A DNA stretch of 48,849 nucleotides from Nonomuraea cypriaca. GTDB taxonomy: Bacteria; Actinomycetota; Actinomycetes; Streptosporangiales; Streptosporangiaceae. The stretch covers positions 1-48,849 of the forward strand of contig NZ_JADOGI010000062.1 of the NCBI RefSeq assembly GCF_015645445.1, written 5' to 3'. Shown in pieces: positions 1 to 9,154 of this stretch. A model generated the notes under the pieces. The model was given only the letters and a program-made list of their open reading frames with translations, had not been told where the DNA came from and searched no databases. Within the stretch, counting starts at the first letter, position 1. Each line of letters begins with the position of its first letter. Made by a program: the position numbers and the translations under genes.

Positions 1-5
1 AAAGA

Positions 6-21
6 GCCCGCCGAAGCGGGC
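6..21 (-). terminator. Rho-independent terminator of the sigM/anti-sigma operon
   Basis: GCCCGC and GCGGGC form a 6-bp stem around a CGAA loop. On the minus strand the stem is followed by TCTTT. It lies about 20 bp past the anti-sigma stop codon. Confidence 0.7.
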
Positions 22-40
22 GCTGACGCCGGTTTTACGT

Positions 41-997
41 CTACCAGCGGCCCAGGGCGGGCTTACGCAGGTTCTTGCAGTTGAACGGGTCGACGATGTC
101 GATGCGCAACCGCTGGTCGGCCTTGTTCTTCCAGGAGGCGATGACGAGTGCCTCCTGGCCGTTGTACTGGCCCTGGTCGACCGCGTACGTCGGCAGCTTG
201 GACCGGCTCGCCACCCGGCTCACGCACTTGTCGACCTGGCCGTCGGAGGAGTCGCCCTCGTCCATCATGCGGACGAAGCCGAACATGCCTTCGATCGGCT
301 GACGCAGGTCCTGGTCGCTGTAGTTGTGGCCGCTGTCGGTCAGCACGTACGGCCTGGTCGGCTGGACCTCCGCCCACTGAGAGTTCCTGGGAGGGGTCGC
401 GGACTTGGCTTCCACGCCGCCGCCGCTCCCACTCGGTGCCGTGCCGTCGCCGGCTGTCAGCAGGCCGGTGGAGGCCACGGTGGCACCCACCACCACGACG
501 GCGGCCGCCGCGGCCGCCACCGCCGGCATCGCCCATCGGCGCCGCCGGGCGGCTCTCCGCCTGGCCGGGACGATGGTGCCGTCGCCTGCGACCACGCCGA
601 GGCGCACCGGCTCCGGCGTGTCCGCCGGGTCCGTCTCAGGGACGTCCGTGGAGGCCCGTCCGAAGCGGGCAGGCTCCGGCACCTCGACTGACCGCTCCCA
701 TGGGGCATCCCGCATGAGCTCGTCCCAGTCGGGTGTTGCCACGAGGCCGATACCCCCGCGCCGAGACTCCGCCTCGGCCGCCAGAGCATTGTCGATGCGT
801 AGTGCGACACCCATCGGCATGGCCGGGGTGGGAGTCGCCGCGAGGACCTCGCGAACCGCCGCCAGGTCTGCCAGTCGCTCCCCGCAGGGGTCGCAGACCG
901 CGAGATGCTCGCGGACCTGGCGCGCCGTACCGGCGTCCAGGAGACCCTCGGCCAACTCGGCCAGGATCTCCAGATCGTAGTGCGTATCACCCGTCAC
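41..997 (-). CDS. Membrane anti-sigma factor with zinc-finger (ZAS-like) N-terminus, partner of the SigM-type sigma factor
   Basis: This protein of about 318 aa should hold the sigma factor encoded just upstream inactive at the membrane. The N-terminal 50 residues contain an HLAVCDPC motif (HxxxCxxC), the hallmark of zinc-binding anti-sigma domains. A basic stretch (ARRRRRWAMP) precedes one alanine/valine-rich membrane helix, followed by a Gly/Ser linker and an extracytoplasmic domain with two cysteines (KCVSRV and FNCKNL). I chose the GTG at 997 because it starts right before the conserved domain and overlaps the sigma gene by 11 bp, which implies translational coupling; a longer reading from 1093 would run far into the sigma gene. 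Position and order match Rv3912 (RsmM-like) of mycobacteria. The external domain is not one I recognise. Confidence 0.85.
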   Translation of the reverse strand: MTGDTHYDLEILAELAEGLLDAGTARQVREHLAVCDPCGERLADLAAVREVLAATPTPAMPMGVALRIDNALAAEAESRRGGIGLVATPDWDELMRDAPWERSVEVPEPARFGRASTDVPETDPADTPEPVRLGVVAGDGTIVPARRRAARRRRWAMPAVAAAAAAVVVVGATVASTGLLTAGDGTAPSGSGGGVEAKSATPPRNSQWAEVQPTRPYVLTDSGHNYSDQDLRQPIEGMFGFVRMMDEGDSSDGQVDKCVSRVASRSKLPTYAVDQGQYNGQEALVIASWKNKADQRLRIDIVDPFNCKNLRKPALGRW

Positions 998-1622
998 GAA
1001 GTTCTGCTCCCTTCGCGGATGAGACGCGATTGAGGTCCGTTCGGTTCCGCAGATGCGAAAGAATCGGGGCAAGTTTCGCGCGCCCTCTGGCACACCTGCT
1101 CTTCACGGTGCCGCTCGGCACATTGAGCACCTGAGCTGCGTCTTCGACCGAATAACCCATCATGTCTACGAGTACGAGAGCCGCCCGCTGGTCGCTGGGC
1201 AGCAGTTTCAGTGCGGCCGAAACCTCCATGGAGACCTCGCGCTCCACGGTCTGGTCCGGCAGCGGAGTCTCACGCTCGGCCGCCTCGATCAGCTCGTCGT
1301 CGGCGACCGGCCTGACTGATTTTCGGCGCATCCTGTCGAGACAGGCGTTGACCACGATGCGGTGCAGCCAGGTGGTGACGGCTGCTTCGCCGCGAAACGT
1401 GGCGGCCTTGCGGTAGGCGGAGACGAAGGCGTCCTGCACGGCGTCGGCGGCCTCGTCAGGGTCACCGAGCGTACGCAGGGCGACCGCCCACATACGGTCG
1501 CGGTGTCGCTTGACGATTTCGCTGAAGGCGTGTGGATCCCCGTTGATGTGCGCGGTCAGCAGCTCGGCGTCTGTGACCGCCGGCCGCTCCGCTGGAGAGG
1601 GTGTCTCGGGTGGGGAGTTCAC
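987..1622 (-). CDS. sigM: ECF-type RNA polymerase sigma factor, SigM family
   Basis: A 211-aa ECF sigma factor. Region 2 spans about residues 18-85 (FSEIVKRHRDRMWAVALRTLGDPDEAADAVQDAF), and region 4 about residues 135-190 carries the SVEDAAQVLNVPSGTVKSR helix-turn-helix. It directs RNA polymerase to a small regulon, in this family usually linked to envelope or oxidative stress. The anti-sigma gene overlaps its 3' end, and it follows the pseudokinase gene by only 15 bp, so it is probably co-transcribed with murJ. The symbol rests on the conserved order murJ, pseudokinase, sigM, anti-sigma shared with mycobacteria and streptomycetes. Target promoters cannot be told from this window. Confidence 0.85.
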   Translation of the reverse strand: MNSPPETPSPAERPAVTDAELLTAHINGDPHAFSEIVKRHRDRMWAVALRTLGDPDEAADAVQDAFVSAYRKAATFRGEAAVTTWLHRIVVNACLDRMRRKSVRPVADDELIEAAERETPLPDQTVEREVSMEVSAALKLLPSDQRAALVLVDMMGYSVEDAAQVLNVPSGTVKSRCARGRAKLAPILSHLRNRTDLNRVSSAKGAELRDG

Positions 1623-1637
1623 AAGAGAGATTCCTGA

Positions 1638-3152
1638 TTATGCCGATCCGGGAGAGTGCACCACTACTTCATAGATGGTGCCATGAAACTTGCCTGCATC
1701 CGCCGGAACACGTGTAAACCAGATCAAAACGTACTGGCCGCTTGCCGCTTGATCAGGAGTCAGCGTGGTCTCGCCCGACGCGTTCTTCTCGGTGGCCACG
1801 GTCTTCAGCGCGTCCAGCTCGGGAGAGTCGCCCACCTTGAGCTCGACGCCGGCGCCGGACGCATCCGACAGAGTAGCCACCACTTCACTGATCTGCATGG
1901 ACTTGCCCATGTCGAGCAGCAGGCCGACGCCCTCCTTGAGGTTGCCGAGATCGGCGCTGGTGTAGGCCTCGGTCTTCCACAGGGTGCCGGGCTTGCCGTC
2001 GATGGCCAGCTCCGCCATTTCGGACTTCTCATCGCTGTCGCCGAGCGGGTCGAAACCCTGGGCCTTCTCCGGCTCGACCGCCTCGGCCTCGGCCGACGCC
2101 GACGCGGAGACGCTCGGGGTGCCGGGCTGCGCCTCGGGGGTGGTGGGACTGCCCAGGCTGCGGCCGATCGTCCAGGCGCCGACGCCGACGGCGGCGATGA
2201 CGAGCAGGACCACCAGCGTCATCAGCACCCGGTTGAGCGTGCCGCCGCCGCCACCGGAGGGCGGACGACGCGGCACGGGCTGCGGCGGTGGCACGGTGAG
2301 CTGCTGGCGGTGGGCGATGTCCAGGCCCTCGGTGTGGGAGGCGGAGGCCACCGCGGGCGTCGAGGGGTAGGCGATCGGGATCGGCATGGGCCTGGCCACG
2401 TCGGCCAGCGCCTCGGCCACCTCGGCCGGGCTGACCAGCGCGCCCTGGCCCTTGCGGGTCTCGGGCAGGCAGGCCCGTATGGTCACCGCGTCGAGGTAGC
2501 CGGGCACCCCGGCGGTGACCTGGCGGGGCGTGCAGAAGTGGCCGTCGGTCATGGGGGCGGCGGGCAGCTCGCCCTCTTCCTCGTCACCCGGCCAGTGACC
2601 GGTCAGCCCGGCGTAGAGCAGCCGGCCCAGCCCCTCCGCGTCGTCGAGCGCGGGCTGGTCGGTGGTGAGCCCGGACAGCGCGGCGTCGACGGCGACGCCG
2701 AGCACCTTAACCGTGTTGCCGGTCGTCCACACCAGGTGGGAGGGGCGCAGGCACAGGTGGTAGAGCTGCGCCTCGTGGGCGTGCGCGAGCGCCTCGGCGG
2801 CCTCGGCGACCAGCCCGGCCGCGCGCTCGGGCTCCAGCGGTCCTGAGGCCAGCAGGTCGGTCAGCGTCTCGCCGGTGACCCACTCGCTCACCACGTAGGA
2901 GTGCTTGCCGTCCTCGCCGGCGTCGAACACCTGGGTCAGGCGCGGGTCGGTCAGCCTGCTCGCGGCGCGGGCGGCCGTGACGACCTCGTGGACGCGGGGG
3001 AAGTCGGATGTGAACGTGTGCACGGCCACGGGACGGGCGAGGATCTCGTCGATGGCCTTCCACAGGGTCGCGCCGTCGGACTCGCTGACGCGGTCCTCCA
3101 GCCGGAAGCGTTCGGCGAGGCGGGTGCCGGGTTCGACGGCCGACGTGCTCAC
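1638..3152 (-). CDS. Membrane pseudokinase with extracellular discoidin-like domain (MurJ partner, Rv3910 C-terminal half type)
   Basis: About 504 aa from a GTG preceded by GGAG seven bases upstream; an earlier GTG at 3218 has no better site. Residues 11-250 look like a Ser/Thr kinase fold but lack key catalytic elements. The usual HRDLKPxN loop reads HLCLRPSH (about 132-139), the DFG segment reads LGVAVDA, and the VAxK lysine is replaced (VAVHTF). A proline/glycine linker leads to a membrane helix near 308-330, then an extracellular domain that resembles a carbohydrate-binding discoidin/F5-8 fold (AIDGKPGTLWKTEAYTS). In M. tuberculosis this module is fused to MurJ and recruits the FHA protein FhaA when phosphorylated. 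Here it is a separate gene 166 bp after murJ. It may bind but not transfer phosphate. Confidence 0.8.
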   Translation of the reverse strand: MSTSAVEPGTRLAERFRLEDRVSESDGATLWKAIDEILARPVAVHTFTSDFPRVHEVVTAARAASRLTDPRLTQVFDAGEDGKHSYVVSEWVTGETLTDLLASGPLEPERAAGLVAEAAEALAHAHEAQLYHLCLRPSHLVWTTGNTVKVLGVAVDAALSGLTTDQPALDDAEGLGRLLYAGLTGHWPGDEEEGELPAAPMTDGHFCTPRQVTAGVPGYLDAVTIRACLPETRKGQGALVSPAEVAEALADVARPMPIPIAYPSTPAVASASHTEGLDIAHRQQLTVPPPQPVPRRPPSGGGGGTLNRVLMTLVVLLVIAAVGVGAWTIGRSLGSPTTPEAQPGTPSVSASASAEAEAVEPEKAQGFDPLGDSDEKSEMAELAIDGKPGTLWKTEAYTSADLGNLKEGVGLLLDMGKSMQISEVVATLSDASGAGVELKVGDSPELDALKTVATEKNASGETTLTPDQAASGQYVLIWFTRVPADAGKFHGTIYEVVVHSPGSA

Positions 3153-3318
3153 TGGCTCACTCCGCTCGGCCGATCGGGCCTTCTCATGACTCGACTCACC
3201 CGCGTGGTGGTGTCCCACGAAGGCCCGCTATGCCGGGTGGATCCGCCCACGCCCCTCCTGCTTCCATTCGCGCGTGTCGGGCTCCATGGTAGTGCCGAGT
3301 AGATTCCGCCCGCGTTCT

Positions 3319-4926
3319 TTACCGACCTACCCGCCCCGCGACCATCCCAACGATCGAGTTGACCTCCGGAATGCGCATTCTGTGGGCCACGCCGAGATAG
3401 AGCAGCAAACCGAGACCGCCGGCGATCGCGAGAACGATCAGTGAGTTGACGAGGGCGAGACCGCCGAACATCTGCGTGACCGCCCAGACCGCGGCCAGCG
3501 ACAGCGCCGCCGTGGGCAGCGCCGCGAGGTACATCCTGGTCATCGCCATGCCGATGGCCCAGCCGCCCAGCCCCTGGAGCCGGCGGCTGGCCAGCAACCA
3601 GCCCGCGACCGCGCCCAGCGCGTACGCGATGGCGTACGCGAGCGCCAGCCCCATCACCGCGTAACGGGCCGGCAGGAGGTTGTAGAACAGCACCATGAGC
3701 AACGCGTTGACCGCCGTCGTCCCCGCGCCGATGAACACCGGCGTACGAGTGTCGCCGAAACTGTAGAAAACCCGGAGCAACAGCTGGAAGAGCGCGAACG
3801 GCACCAGCGCCAGCCCGTACACCTGCAACACGTTGCCGATGTAGACGGCGTCGGCGACGCTGTTGGCCCCGTGCCCGTAGATCGGCACGGTGATCGCCGG
3901 CCCGAGCACCATGAGCAGCAGCGACACCGGCACCATCAGCGAGCAGATCAGCCGCACGCTCGACCCGAACTCGCTGCGCACGTCGCCGAAGCGGCCCTCC
4001 CCGACGGCCCGGCTCATCCGCGGCAGCATGGCCGTGATCACCGAGACGCCGATGACACCGTACGGAAGCTGGAAAAGCTGGAACGCCAACGTGTACGGGC
4101 TGACGCCGTGCCCGGCCACCGCGTCGCCCGCCGAGCTGGCCAGGTTGGTCGTCAGCACGAAGCCGAGCTGGGTGATGACCACGTAGCCGATCGTCCACAC
4201 ACCGGCCTTGGCCATCTCGCCCAGGCGCGCGTTGCGCACGTCCAGGCGCGGCACGAAGGAGAACCCGGCCCGCTTGAGCGCAAGGATCAGCACGACCGCC
4301 TGGGCCACGATGCCGGCCGTGGTGCCGAGGCCGAGCAGCGCCAGGTCGCCGTCGGTGACCCGCGCGATGTCGCCGCCCCCGGTGCCGAACACGGCGTAGG
4401 CCAGGAACACGCAGATGACGAACAGGTTGTTGACGACCGGCGCCCACATGGGCGCGCCGTAGCGGTCGCGCGTGTTGAGCACGGCGCCCGCCACCGCGCC
4501 GATGCCGAAGAAGGCGAGCTGCGGCAGGATGAGCCTGGCCAGCGTGACCGCGACCTCGTACTGCGTGCTGCCGACGTCCCAGACGGTGTAGAGGTCGATG
4601 ATCAGCGGCGCGGCGAACACGGCGGCGACGGCGACGGCGACCAGCGCCACCGTCGAGAGCGTCAGCAGCCGCTGCTCGTAGGCCCGGCCGCCGTCGGGGT
4701 CGTGCTGCTGCGCCCGCACGATCATCGGCACCACGACGCTGCTGAGCACGCCCAGCAGCAACAGGTCGAGGATGCTGTACGGGATCTGGTACGCGACGTT
4801 GTAGGAGTCGCCGAGCGCCGCCGTGCCGATGGCGTAGGCGAGCACCATGGTCCGCACGAACCCCGTGACCCTGGACACCATCGTGCCCGCCGCCATGACG
4901 GCGCTGGCCCGAAGCATGCGGCTCAT
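3319..4926 (-). CDS. murJ: Lipid II flippase MurJ (MviN family)
   Basis: A 535-aa polytopic membrane protein that moves the peptidoglycan precursor lipid II across the cytoplasmic membrane. It has the MOP/MviN pattern of about 14 hydrophobic segments and opens with RASAVMAAGTMVSRVTGFVRTMVLAYAIG, a stretch typical of the family. The ATG overlaps the stop of the upstream DUF6049 gene by 4 bp (ATGA). It is the membrane half of what is one fused protein (Rv3910) in mycobacteria; here the pseudokinase half follows as its own gene. Length fits stand-alone MurJ proteins. Control is likely through the shared operon and the pseudokinase. Confidence 0.92.
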   Translation of the reverse strand: MSRMLRASAVMAAGTMVSRVTGFVRTMVLAYAIGTAALGDSYNVAYQIPYSILDLLLLGVLSSVVVPMIVRAQQHDPDGGRAYEQRLLTLSTVALVAVAVAAVFAAPLIIDLYTVWDVGSTQYEVAVTLARLILPQLAFFGIGAVAGAVLNTRDRYGAPMWAPVVNNLFVICVFLAYAVFGTGGGDIARVTDGDLALLGLGTTAGIVAQAVVLILALKRAGFSFVPRLDVRNARLGEMAKAGVWTIGYVVITQLGFVLTTNLASSAGDAVAGHGVSPYTLAFQLFQLPYGVIGVSVITAMLPRMSRAVGEGRFGDVRSEFGSSVRLICSLMVPVSLLLMVLGPAITVPIYGHGANSVADAVYIGNVLQVYGLALVPFALFQLLLRVFYSFGDTRTPVFIGAGTTAVNALLMVLFYNLLPARYAVMGLALAYAIAYALGAVAGWLLASRRLQGLGGWAIGMAMTRMYLAALPTAALSLAAVWAVTQMFGGLALVNSLIVLAIAGGLGLLLYLGVAHRMRIPEVNSIVGMVAGRVGR

Positions 4927-7031
4927 ACGGTCTCACTTTCCCGGGACTTGGCGGCACGCGCGAGCTTCCGCTCGGACCTGCGGCGCAGCACGCGCGTCAC
5001 CACGGCCGCGAGCATCACGGTCAGCGCCGCGCCCACGATCACCAGGGCGATCCCGGTGTAGCCGGTGGTGCGGATGGTCAGCCGCTGCGGCTCGCCGTAC
5101 GGCAGGCCTTCGCGGGTCTTGAGCTGGACGGTCACCGTCGCGTCACCGCTGGTGGTCGTCGTGGCGTTCATCGGCACCTGCACCGTGCCACTCTGCCCGC
5201 CGCCGATCGGCAGCGGCTCCTCCTGGCTGAAGTTGACCTGCAGCAGGTTGGGGTTGTTCGACTTGACGTCGATGTAGAGGGAGACGGGCGTGCTCAGCGA
5301 GTTCTTCACGCTGATCGGCACCACCCCGTTGGTGCCCGCGAGCGTGCGCGGGCGGTCGGGGCCGGTGCCGGTGATCTGGACCTTGTCGATCCTGGCCGTG
5401 ACGGCCGTTCTCACCAGGTTGGTCACCGCGCGGCCGGCGCGGGTGCCGTTACGCCAGGCCGACGAGGCGGTCCTGAGCACCGCCGCGTCGAAGCTCGACC
5501 GCGTCCCGTCGGAGGTGATCAGGGAGGTGAGCTGGGCCTGCGACCCGACCTCCTTGACCGGCGCGAGGTATTTGCCGGTCAGCTCCTCGTGGCGGTCCTT
5601 GTCGGTGTAGGTCAGGCCGGCACGGGGGACCGGGGCCTTGCCCGGTTTGATCGAGTCGAGGTTGGTCATCTGCAGCCACGGGAGCCGGCCCGCGACCTTC
5701 AGCAACGCGGTGACGAGCGTCGGGTTGGGGTCCCAGCGTCGCGAAGGGGCGACGACCAGGGACCGCGGTGTGGTCTGACCGGCCTCGGCGGCGATCATCG
5801 CGGTCTCGGCGATGAAACGCTGCGTGCTGAGCAGTACGGACGTCGGCGCGGTCGGCTCGAACAGGCGGCTCAGCTCGGCGTCCGCGACCAGCGCGGTGAC
5901 CGGCCCGTTGACCGAGTCGAGCGTGGAGGCGGCGTCGGGCGTGAACGCGACCGGCGGCTCCGGCGGCAGGTTGGTGGAGTCGAGCAGGACCCGGTCGACC
6001 TTCTGGCTGCTGACCGAGAGCAGGTCGAGCGCGTCGGCGTCGAGCAGGCCCGCGGGCGGCCAGTTGGTGGTGGTCTCGGCGTTGCGGTTGAGCAGCGCCC
6101 TGGCCACCTGCCCGGCCAGCTCGATCGCCCGGTTTGTCTGCGTGTCCAGCCCGCGGTGCGCGAGCGCCGCCACGTCGGGATCCGCGTACGGGACCGCGAC
6201 CACGGGTGAGGCGGCCAGCGCGGTCCGCATGGTCGTCAGCCACGTCGCGGCCTCGGCGCTGCCCGGCCTCTCCTCCTCGTCGTCCTCGGTCTTGACCCGG
6301 TAGCCCTTCGTCATCGTGTTGAGGTCGTCGAGCAGCGCGGGGTCGACGAACCAGGTGACGGCCTTGGGCGCGGACTGCGCGATGGTGGCCAGGTCGGCGA
6401 GCCGGCCCCGGTCGGCGATCGCCTCGCTCAGCTTCTCGTCGACGAACAGGGCGTCGTCGGTCGCCCGGTGCGGCTGGTCGATGACGGGCAGCGCGATGGC
6501 CAGCGGGTTGCGCGGCAGCTTCGGCTCGGTGGGCGGCGCGTAGGTGAGGTAGGTCCGCTGCGCGGTGGTGATCGGCACGTTGTTCTGGGCCACGTCGACG
6601 GCCACCGGATAGACCCCGAACGACCGGTAGCCGAGCTGCACAGGCGTCGCGGTGAACTCCCAGCGCGCCTGGGCGCCGGCGGCCAGCGGCGGCAGGTCCA
6701 TCGCCGAGGAGAACGAGACGCTCGGCGGGAGGGTCGCGGGGTTCTGGTCGCTCTGGTAGGCGGCCATGGTGACGCGGTCGGTGAACTTCTGCTGCGTGTA
6801 GCGCAGGCGTACGCGCAGGGCGGACATGGGCGTGCCGGTGTCGTTGCGTACCGTGCCGGTGAACTTGATCACATCGGTCTGGCTCTTCGGCACCTCAGGC
6901 GTGATCGAGGAGATCGACACGGCCAGGGTCTGCCTGCTCGCCTTCGTGGCAGCCGTGCTCGGCGTCGCGGCCACCATGGGGGCGAGCAACGCGGCGGACA
7001 GCACGGCGAGCAGCGCGGCCTTACGGATCAC
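4923..7031 (-). CDS. Secreted, C-terminally anchored DUF6049 family protein (Rv3909 type)
   Basis: A 702-aa envelope protein of unknown function. It has a clear signal peptide (RKAALLAVLSAALLAPMVAATPSTA), a long extracytoplasmic region, and one C-terminal membrane helix (IALVIVGAALTVMLAAVVT) followed by a basic cytoplasmic tail. Immunoglobulin-like segments flank a middle part with AIALPVIDQPHRATDD and TWFVDPALLDDL, which suggests a polysaccharide-deacetylase-like or TIM-barrel core; that reading is inference. The gene always sits next to murJ in actinobacteria, so a role in cell-wall assembly is likely. It ends in a 4-bp overlap with murJ. The family has no assigned activity that I know of. 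Confidence 0.8.
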   Translation of the reverse strand: MIRKAALLAVLSAALLAPMVAATPSTAATKASRQTLAVSISSITPEVPKSQTDVIKFTGTVRNDTGTPMSALRVRLRYTQQKFTDRVTMAAYQSDQNPATLPPSVSFSSAMDLPPLAAGAQARWEFTATPVQLGYRSFGVYPVAVDVAQNNVPITTAQRTYLTYAPPTEPKLPRNPLAIALPVIDQPHRATDDALFVDEKLSEAIADRGRLADLATIAQSAPKAVTWFVDPALLDDLNTMTKGYRVKTEDDEEERPGSAEAATWLTTMRTALAASPVVAVPYADPDVAALAHRGLDTQTNRAIELAGQVARALLNRNAETTTNWPPAGLLDADALDLLSVSSQKVDRVLLDSTNLPPEPPVAFTPDAASTLDSVNGPVTALVADAELSRLFEPTAPTSVLLSTQRFIAETAMIAAEAGQTTPRSLVVAPSRRWDPNPTLVTALLKVAGRLPWLQMTNLDSIKPGKAPVPRAGLTYTDKDRHEELTGKYLAPVKEVGSQAQLTSLITSDGTRSSFDAAVLRTASSAWRNGTRAGRAVTNLVRTAVTARIDKVQITGTGPDRPRTLAGTNGVVPISVKNSLSTPVSLYIDVKSNNPNLLQVNFSQEEPLPIGGGQSGTVQVPMNATTTTSGDATVTVQLKTREGLPYGEPQRLTIRTTGYTGIALVIVGAALTVMLAAVVTRVLRRRSERKLARAAKSRESETV

Positions 7032-7081
7032 GCGGAAGCCCGGCCTGGAGTACGACGACGCACGCCCGCAATGGTACGGGT

Positions 7082-7606
7082 TCAGTGCCGCCCCGCGACC
7101 GCCTCACGTGATCCCCTCCGGCGTGTGCCGCGTAGGTCGGCCATCTTGCCGGGCAGGAGTGCCAGCAGGTCCAGCGCCCGCATGGTGAGCGCGGTGTGCC
7201 GTTCGCCGGTGGTGGTGAAGATCGGCTCGGAGTCCGGTCTGATCCGGTCGTCGATGAGCATCGGCAGCGACTCGGGCAGCAGCAACGGGCAGACCAGCCC
7301 GTCGGCGTAGTCGGTCGCCGCGTTGACGACGTGGGCGGGCGCGGGGCGTACCTGGCGTGCGCCGAGTAGTCCGCCGATGGCTCCCGGAGGTGGCGGGGCC
7401 GCCACGGTGGACGTGACCGCGATGACGACCTCGCGGTCGATCCTGGTGGCGACCTCGAACACCGTCACCATCAGGCACCTCCCGGGCGCCGCGGAGACCG
7501 TCTCCGGCAGTTCTTCCGCGCAAGTCATGGGGCGCGGAAGGCGTACGATCTCATGATGGACCTGGTGTGTGAGGAGCCAGCGGTGGATCGCGAGGGCGTC
7601 CTTCAT
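7082..7606 (-). CDS. YbaK/ProX-type aminoacyl-tRNA editing domain protein
   Basis: About 174 aa. The ATG at 7606 has an excellent AAGGAGG five bases upstream, which excludes the longer start at 7630. The protein resembles the YbaK/EbsC fold: an N-terminal HRWLLTHQVHHEIVRLPRP segment, a central MVTVFEV strand region and an alanine-rich GGLLGARQVRPAP loop before a conserved DGLVCPLLLPESLPMLID segment. Such proteins hydrolyse mischarged aminoacyl-tRNAs (for example Cys-tRNA-Pro or Ala-tRNA-Pro). The usual YbaK catalytic lysine is not clearly visible, so the activity is uncertain. It lies 50 bp upstream of the DUF6049 gene and is divergent from the CCA transferase, where mycobacteria carry a Nudix gene (mutT4). 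Confidence 0.7.
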   Translation of the reverse strand: MKDALAIHRWLLTHQVHHEIVRLPRPMTCAEELPETVSAAPGRCLMVTVFEVATRIDREVVIAVTSTVAAPPPPGAIGGLLGARQVRPAPAHVVNAATDYADGLVCPLLLPESLPMLIDDRIRPDSEPIFTTTGERHTALTMRALDLLALLPGKMADLRGTRRRGSREAVAGRH

Positions 7607-7714
7607 ATATGCCTCCTTACCTCGTTCCATGGCCCCCGACGGTCCCTTGACCGACGGTAACCCGGACCTGGTGTGGCCCGGGGGATATGTTCCGGAATCG
7701 AAGGACCGACTCGT

Positions 7715-9154
7715 TTGTCCGACTCAACACTGACCGAAAGCCAGCGGCGGGCCATGACCGACCTGTTCCGCAAGATCGCCCCGGTGGCCGACGAGCTCGG
7801 CCGCCTGTTCGCCGCCAAGGGCCACGAGTTGGCCCTCGTCGGCGGTCCGGTGCGCGATCTCCTGCTCGGCCGCATCGGCAACGACCTCGACCTGACGACC
7901 GACGCCCACCCCGAGCGGGTTCTGGAGATCGTCAGGGACTGGGCCGACTCCGTGTGGACGATCGGCATCGACTTCGGCACCGTGGGTCTGCGCAAGGGCG
8001 CCTGGCAGATCGAGGTCACGACGTACCGCAGTGAGTCGTACGACCCGAAGTCCCGCAAACCCGACGTCATGTACGGCGAGACCCTCGAAGCGGACCTGGA
8101 GCGGCGCGACTTCGCGGTCAACGCGATGGCGGTACGCCTGCCCGGCCACGAGTTCGTCGACCCCTACGGCGGGCTGAGCGACCTGGCCGCCAAGCTGTTG
8201 CGCACGCCGGGCAAGCCGGAGCGGTCCTTCGACGACGACCCGCTGCGCATGCTGCGCGCCGCCAGGTTCGCCTCGCAGCTCGGGTTCTCCGTGGACGCGC
8301 GGGCGGTGGCGGCGATGACCGGGATGGCCGAGCGCATCGAGATCGTCTCTGCCGAGCGGATCCGCGAGGAGCTCGACAAGCTCATCTGCGGCACCTACCC
8401 GCGCGAGGGGCTGCGGCTGCTGGTAGAGACGGGGCTGGCCGCGTACGTGCTGCCCGAGCTGCCCAAACTGCGCCTGGAGATCGACGAGCACCACCGGCAC
8501 AAGGACGTCTACGAGCACTCGCTGACCGTGCTGGAGCAGGCCATCGCGCAGGAGGAGGACGGGAAGCCCGACCGGATCCTGCGCTGGGCGGCGCTCATGC
8601 ACGACATCGGCAAGCCCAAGACGCGCCGCCACGAAGTGGGCGGGCGGGTGTCGTTCCACCACCACGAGGTGGTCGGCGCCCAGCTGACGAAAAAGCGGAT
8701 GACCGAGCTGCGCTTCCCCAAGGACGTGGTGGCCGACGTCTCGCGGCTGGTCGAGCTGCACCTGCGCTTCCACGGCTACGGCACGGGTGAGTGGACCGAC
8801 AGCGCCGTACGCCGCTACGTCCGCGACGCCGGTCACCTGCTGGAGCGGCTGCACAAGCTGACCAGGGCCGACTGCACCACGCGCAACAAGCGCAAAGCGG
8901 CCGCGCTGTCGCGTACCTACGACCACCTCGAGGAGCGCATCGCGAGGCTCGCCGAGGAGGAGGAGCTGGCCAAGATCCGGCCCGAGCTCGACGGCAACGA
9001 GATCCAGCGCGTCCTCGGCGTCGGTCCTGGGCCGGTGGTGGGGGAGGCGTACAGGTTCCTGCTCGACCTCAGGCTCGACAAGGGCATGATCGGCAAGGAG
9101 GCGGCCACCGAGGCGCTGCTGGAGTGGGCCAGGTCACACGACCTTGGCACGTGA
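7715..9154 (+). CDS. cca: CCA-adding tRNA nucleotidyltransferase with HD domain
   Basis: This enzyme builds or repairs the 3' CCA end of tRNAs. The nucleotidyltransferase head carries GGPVRDLLLGR and the metal-binding DLDLTT motif, followed by RRDFAVNAMA and the DDPLRMLRAARFA motif of class II enzymes. A C-terminal HD phosphohydrolase domain shows HMDIGKP-like HDIGKPKTRRH. I prefer the TTG at 7715 (GAAGGA eight bases upstream), giving 479 aa, because family members begin a few residues before the ESQRRA segment; GTG 7673 and ATG 7754 are possible. The last 21 bp overlap the convergent MFS gene. It corresponds to Rv3907c (PcnA). Confidence 0.9.
   Translation: MSDSTLTESQRRAMTDLFRKIAPVADELGRLFAAKGHELALVGGPVRDLLLGRIGNDLDLTTDAHPERVLEIVRDWADSVWTIGIDFGTVGLRKGAWQIEVTTYRSESYDPKSRKPDVMYGETLEADLERRDFAVNAMAVRLPGHEFVDPYGGLSDLAAKLLRTPGKPERSFDDDPLRMLRAARFASQLGFSVDARAVAAMTGMAERIEIVSAERIREELDKLICGTYPREGLRLLVETGLAAYVLPELPKLRLEIDEHHRHKDVYEHSLTVLEQAIAQEEDGKPDRILRWAALMHDIGKPKTRRHEVGGRVSFHHHEVVGAQLTKKRMTELRFPKDVVADVSRLVELHLRFHGYGTGEWTDSAVRRYVRDAGHLLERLHKLTRADCTTRNKRKAAALSRTYDHLEERIARLAEEEELAKIRPELDGNEIQRVLGVGPGPVVGEAYRFLLDLRLDKGMIGKEAATEALLEWARSHDLGT

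Noticed and set aside
3149..4957. 602-aa frame overlapping murJ on the same strand
   Set aside because: An out-of-frame, Arg/Gly-rich reading; MurJ motifs and helices are in the other frame.
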